A stretch of 64,000 nt of DNA from Aldehydirespirator sp965116965 (GTDB lineage Bacteria; Actinomycetota; Acidimicrobiia; Acidimicrobiales; Aldehydirespiratoraceae), in contig OZ220743.1 of assembly GCA_965116965.1 (NCBI GenBank), positions 248,001-312,000 on the forward strand, written 5' to 3'. Below the pieces are notes generated by a model that worked only from the letters and a program-made list of their open reading frames with translations, ran no database searches and had not been told where the DNA came from. Shown one piece after another: positions 62,101 to 64,000 of this stretch. The stretch's first letter is position 1, and the number at the start of each line of letters is the position of its first letter. The translations under genes were made by a program, and so were the position numbers.

Positions 62101-64000
62101 GGAGATGGTGGCTCCCGCCCCCGCCGACCTGCCCGCCGCCGCGCTGGCAACGATGCCGACCGCGTTCGTGTCGGCCGCCCTGTCGTTCGACTGTTCGGGT
62201 CTGGACTCCGGTGAGAAGGTCCTCATTCACGCCGGCGCCGGAGGAGTGGGCCTGGCCGCCATCCAGCTGGCCCAGGCCGCGGGAGCCGAGGTGTTCGCCA
62301 CCGCCAGCGCTCCAAAGCAGGCCTACCTGCGCTCGCTGGGCGTGAGGCACGTGTTCGACAGCCGCTCCACGAAGTTCTCGGAGCAGATCCTCGAAGCCAC
62401 CGGCGGCACCGGCGTCGACGTTGTGCTCAACAGCCTTACCGGTCCCGGCTTCATCGATGCCAGCCTGGCCTGCCTGACCCGCGGTGGCCGGTTCGTGGAG
62501 TTGGCCAGGGTGGACATCCTCAGCCACGACAAGATGTCGGAGGCACGACCCGATGTCGGCTACTGGATCCTGGAACTGGACGTGCTCAAGGAGCACGACC
62601 CGGACCAGCCGGGATCCGCGCTCCGGCAGGTGATGCGACAGCTGGCCGCCGGCGAGTTGAAGCCGCTGGTCCACACCAGATGGTCGTTGGCCGAAGCCGG
62701 TCCGGCCATGAAGTACATGCGGGCCGCTCGCCACATCGGCAAGATCGTCTTCGCCGCGTCGCCACTCGAGACCGGACGGCTGCGCAGCGACAGGACATAC
62801 CTGGTGACGGGCGGCCTGGGCGGCATCGGCTGCACGATGGCGGAGTGGCTGGCCGACCGCGGGGCCGGCGCCATCGTGCTCAACGGTCGGCGCGACCCGG
62901 ACCCCGAGGCCGCTGCAGTCATCGCCGGGCTGCGCGAGCGTGGTGCGACGGTGAGCGTGGAGCTGGCCGACATGACCGACGCGGCCGCAGTGGACGCCAT
63001 GCTGGCCCGCATCGCCGACACGTTGCCGCCGCTTGGCGGAGTCATCCACAGCGTGGGCGTGCTGTCGGACGCCTCCATCCCGAACCAGAGCTGGGACAGG
63101 TTCGAGCAGGTGTTGTGGCCCAAGGTGCTGGGTGCCTGGCAATTGCACCGCGCCACGGCGGACCTTGATCTCGACCTGTTCGTGCTGTTCTCGAGCGTGG
63201 CCGGCGTCATGGGAAACCCGGGTCAGGCCAACCACGCAGCCGCCAACGCCTTCCTCGATGTGCTCGCGGCCCATCGCCGGTCGCGGGGCCTGGCAGGACA
63301 ATCCATCGCCTGGGGAGCGTGGTCGGGGCTCGGCGAGGCCGAGGAGCACCGGGAACGGATCGCCGGACAATTGGAGGCTGCGGGTACGGGCTGGATCACA
63401 CCCCAGCAGGGCTTGAGAGCGTTCGACCGGCTGGTCAGGCAGGATCCTGCGGCGCCCATGGTGGCCGCGGTCGACTGGCAGGTGGTCTCGGAAGGCGATC
63501 AGCATCGTTCGCCGTTCGTCGAGGATCTGCTGGCCGCAGCAGGCCGTTCCGGAGCGCATCAAGAGACGCAGGCCGATCTGCTCTCGGAGCTGGGCCAGTC
63601 GCCGGTGGCCGGGCACGAGCAGATACTGGTCGAGTTCCTGCGGCGGGAACTGCAGGCTGTGATGCGTCTGCCCAACCTGCCGGCTCCCTCGGCCGAGTTC
63701 GCCGATCTGGGGATGGACTCGCTGATGGCGGTGGAGTTCAGGAACCGCGTGAATCGCGGCTTCGCAGGCACCTACTCGGCGGGCAACACCGTGGTGTTCG
63801 ACTATCCCAGCGTTCGAAGCCTCGCCGCCCATCTGGCATCGGAGCTCGCCGAATTGGGCACGATCGAGGCCCCCGACACCGGCGACGACGGGCGCTTCGC
63901 CATACAGGCCCCGACCGACCCCGGCCCTGCCGATACGAGCCGGCCGGAGCGGCCGGCACAACCCGAGCGACCCAGCCGACCGGAGCAGGCGGACCGGAGC
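56153..64000 (+). CDS. Highly reducing type I polyketide synthase, KS-AT-DH-MT-ER-KR-ACP (3' end outside)
   Basis: The frame is open for 2616 codons to the window edge. KS (about 16-440) has DTACSSS with Cys188, and the HGTGTPVGDPIEAEA and NLGHLESAAG histidines. AT (about 573-880) has GHSLGE with Ser667; its specificity site PAYH fits neither malonyl HAFH nor methylmalonyl YASH cleanly. DH has HRVYGRVITP (His979) and HPLLLDG. A C-methyltransferase has VEVGAGTG near 1482; ER has GAGGVGLAAIQLA near 2027; KR has TGGLGGIG near 2219, with His2361 in the place of Tyr in QANHAAANAF; ACP has DSL with Ser2523. One complete fully reducing module suggests an iterative enzyme making a methylated saturated chain. 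TTG 56153 is used, overlapping the hydrolase stop. Confidence 0.93.
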   Translation, partial: MPDSPRHTGGPPGSPIAVVGMACRFPGAPDVPAFWRLLDEGASAITEGEPGSGVGRVGELFPEAATQNSACRFGAFIDGIDQFDAAFFRISPVEAQLLDPQQRLMLEVSWQALEDAGIDPDGLKGSRTGVYAGISNNEYRALVLDGNDTAEPAASLYSVAGTSFNTAIGRVAFALGLRGPAMAVDTACSSSLAAVHQAVSGLQRGEADLALAGGVHAILSGRLFELRGNAGMLAPDGRCKTFDAAANGYVRGEGCGILVLKRLSDAEADGDRIWGVIRGTALNQDGASQGLTVPNGEAQQQVIADALAWAGVEAADVDYVETHGTGTPVGDPIEAEATGMAYRAGRDRPLLIGSVKTNLGHLESAAGAASLIKVMLAMKRGVIPSHLNFRDPNPEIPWERLPLQVTAEPMGWPHHGDRRPLAGVSGFGWSGTNAHVVVEGYGTPVVAVDGDDPQRWLRGPARSVAIDAPAGVDDAAPAPEARPARLLPVSAKTGDALREMAARYAAWLEDRSDDPSGDTEADRLLSDAAWTAGVGRSHFARRAGVVFSDGESLKAGLRVLAEGDEPPRRTATRIAFAYTGQASQWTGMGRALYDSEPVFRAVLDRCDQALRAERGVSMLDVMFGSDTEATDLDDPAWTQPCIYAIECALTSLWSSVGVQPDVVVGHSLGEIAAAHAAGAFSLEDGLRFAASRGALMGGLPEDGAMAAVFATPERVAAAVEELNASTGGSPASVAADNGMHQVISGPAAKVESLLEGFESEKVWVRRLRKSPAYHSALVEPALDDLEAVVDGIETEAPSVTYVSSMTGQALEAGEALDGRYWRRQARAPVAFRTCVETLAAMGVDTVIEIGPDTVLGPTVATAWPQQPVTAEPAIASSMRKPSAGKPDPPDGSGFLDAVAAAYGAGVDVSFKGLFATESRSRVPLPGYPFQHQRHWVEPPRRRRQSAGDPLLGTRHDSPRGETLYTTEMFSSDPAWLDDHRVYGRVITPGALYGSMAAAACGPPGDPWSLIVEDLQLHSPMIFDEDDPQDPTEAAGRSVQFVLDRSDAAAPRRFEVFSRSDGEDGWTLHAQGQVSSGTSPSLGSEPLALEQLGADLTTVDLAEFYRARADAGVDLGESFRTLHSLSVGDGEALGEVALPDGADGGGAVMHPLLLDGCFQVMAAARRTSGAEDGSPYLPFGWERLWLDGPLPDRLLCHARLREPRGETDGEPAGPREVIAADLRFYTLDGTGLGGLDSYTVKRATRAALLSASEGLDDLLYEVVWRDRPLLDGVVPADFLPSPAAVAARSSPFAAYLEAAAVDTASRASLLTDLERLSWRYALQALERLGWQHTEGTEIEPDSLRQQLGVLPEHSRVFRRLFELLARAGVVEATGDGFVVTAGPEDSLPAALPADTEEFAAQMADRYEHGSTEIGLFRRSAGALAEVLTGDADPLTLLFSSGEPTAADLYLKAPVARAANQMLADAVTALLEQLPEDRRLRVVEVGAGTGSATAAVLPELPEGRFDYTYTDISAGFFAEAEGRFGGREACIEYRVLDIEKDPATQGFDYHSYDLLIASNVLHATRYLSETLEHCRNLLAPSGHLVALENLRGQGWLDLTFGQLDGWWRFADPCRPHHALAGPAVWRQALADAGFSGTEVLGADESDPDQEPDRGVILAQGPAQVTERPGVWVLAADQTGVAGELATRLAARNQTVVLAADETESRHAVRPSDGVSLAVIDMEQRSDWLALFESLPPDVPLSGVGHFAALDNRGAQAATAELATDVKRATATALALMQGLADADLAVAKGVWFVTRGGQVLEHERVDGLAGSALWGFGKVAAREATHLQPRMIDLDPAENMPWPDLSEEFLYPDPETHVAYRTGHRQTARLVRTSTGAERLSLPEPAGQSAWLLEPDPQGALERLEVEAAPARSLSSGEVRVAVLATGLNFWDMFRSLGVIDEGLLGGEFCGRVLEVGPGVTTVQEGDRVVGLAFGTFSSEAVTCEEMVAPAPADLPAAALATMPTAFVSAALSFDCSGLDSGEKVLIHAGAGGVGLAAIQLAQAAGAEVFATASAPKQAYLRSLGVRHVFDSRSTKFSEQILEATGGTGVDVVLNSLTGPGFIDASLACLTRGGRFVELARVDILSHDKMSEARPDVGYWILELDVLKEHDPDQPGSALRQVMRQLAAGELKPLVHTRWSLAEAGPAMKYMRAARHIGKIVFAASPLETGRLRSDRTYLVTGGLGGIGCTMAEWLADRGAGAIVLNGRRDPDPEAAAVIAGLRERGATVSVELADMTDAAAVDAMLARIADTLPPLGGVIHSVGVLSDASIPNQSWDRFEQVLWPKVLGAWQLHRATADLDLDLFVLFSSVAGVMGNPGQANHAAANAFLDVLAAHRRSRGLAGQSIAWGAWSGLGEAEEHRERIAGQLEAAGTGWITPQQGLRAFDRLVRQDPAAPMVAAVDWQVVSEGDQHRSPFVEDLLAAAGRSGAHQETQADLLSELGQSPVAGHEQILVEFLRRELQAVMRLPNLPAPSAEFADLGMDSLMAVEFRNRVNRGFAGTYSAGNTVVFDYPSVRSLAAHLASELAELGTIEAPDTGDDGRFAIQAPTDPGPADTSRPERPAQPERPSRPEQADRS

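Noticed and set aside
61292..63961. 889-codon minus-strand frame in the PKS region
   Set aside because: Antisense of ER, KR and ACP; His/Gln/Gly-rich composition without any domain.

Overview
This is a high-GC window with dense coding on both strands, many GTG/TTG starts and frequent 4-8 bp start/stop overlaps. Several genes appear leaderless, with a TAnnnT -10 box six to eight bases before the start codon. Together with an F420-type LLM oxidoreductase, a DUF222-HNH endonuclease and MazEF and VapBC pairs, this points to an actinobacterium. An acidimicrobial or other environmental lineage is my guess, not something the sequence proves.

Layout. 1-2.1 kb: a gene cut by the window edge, an IS630 remnant, and a DNA methyltransferase broken by one in-frame TAA. 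2.1-10.2 kb: housekeeping and metabolic genes (DEAD-box helicase, class III aminotransferase, LLM oxidoreductase, VOC protein, YeiH-type transporter), a two-gene ATPase operon with a palindrome over its promoter, and an unexplained double UUCG hairpin. 10.3-25.6 kb: defence locus A. 25.6-27.6 kb: gene remnants, a MazEF-like pair and a MITE-like element. 27.6-38.9 kb: small-molecule catabolism and transport (FGGY kinase, Zn-alcohol dehydrogenase, amidohydrolase, acetamidase/formamidase, MMPL and MFS transporters, DhnA-type aldolase, Rieske oxygenase), sprinkled with a short dispersed repeat. 39.1-47.9 kb: defence locus B. 48-53.4 kb: accessory genes (truncated SIR2, a three-gene unknown operon, DUF222-HNH, VapBC). 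53.4-64 kb: an NCS2-type permease with an unusual C-terminal domain, then an alpha/beta hydrolase coupled to a large highly reducing type I PKS that runs off the window.

The most interesting content is the pair of defence loci. Both hold the same three families: a SNF2 helicase with a C-terminal DUF3883 domain, a DUF1156 (COG1743) adenine-specific methyltransferase, and a DUF499 (COG1483) ATPase. This set resembles DISARM-type modification/restriction systems without DrmA/B/C. Locus B is compact: three genes on the minus strand. In locus A the helicase is separated from the methyltransferase by seven genes: Nmad2, a MTH538-type TIR, a second larger TIR, a SLOG protein, an hmdU-DNA-kinase-like protein, an XRE regulator and a MazG-like pyrophosphohydrolase. 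Locus A also carries a HEPN ribonuclease domain fused to its DUF499 ATPase and a zinc-ribbon in its methyltransferase; locus B lacks both. My reading (inference) is that locus A is a composite defence system joining DNA modification/translocation, TIR-SLOG nucleotide signalling and sensing of hypermodified bases, while locus B is the minimal version.
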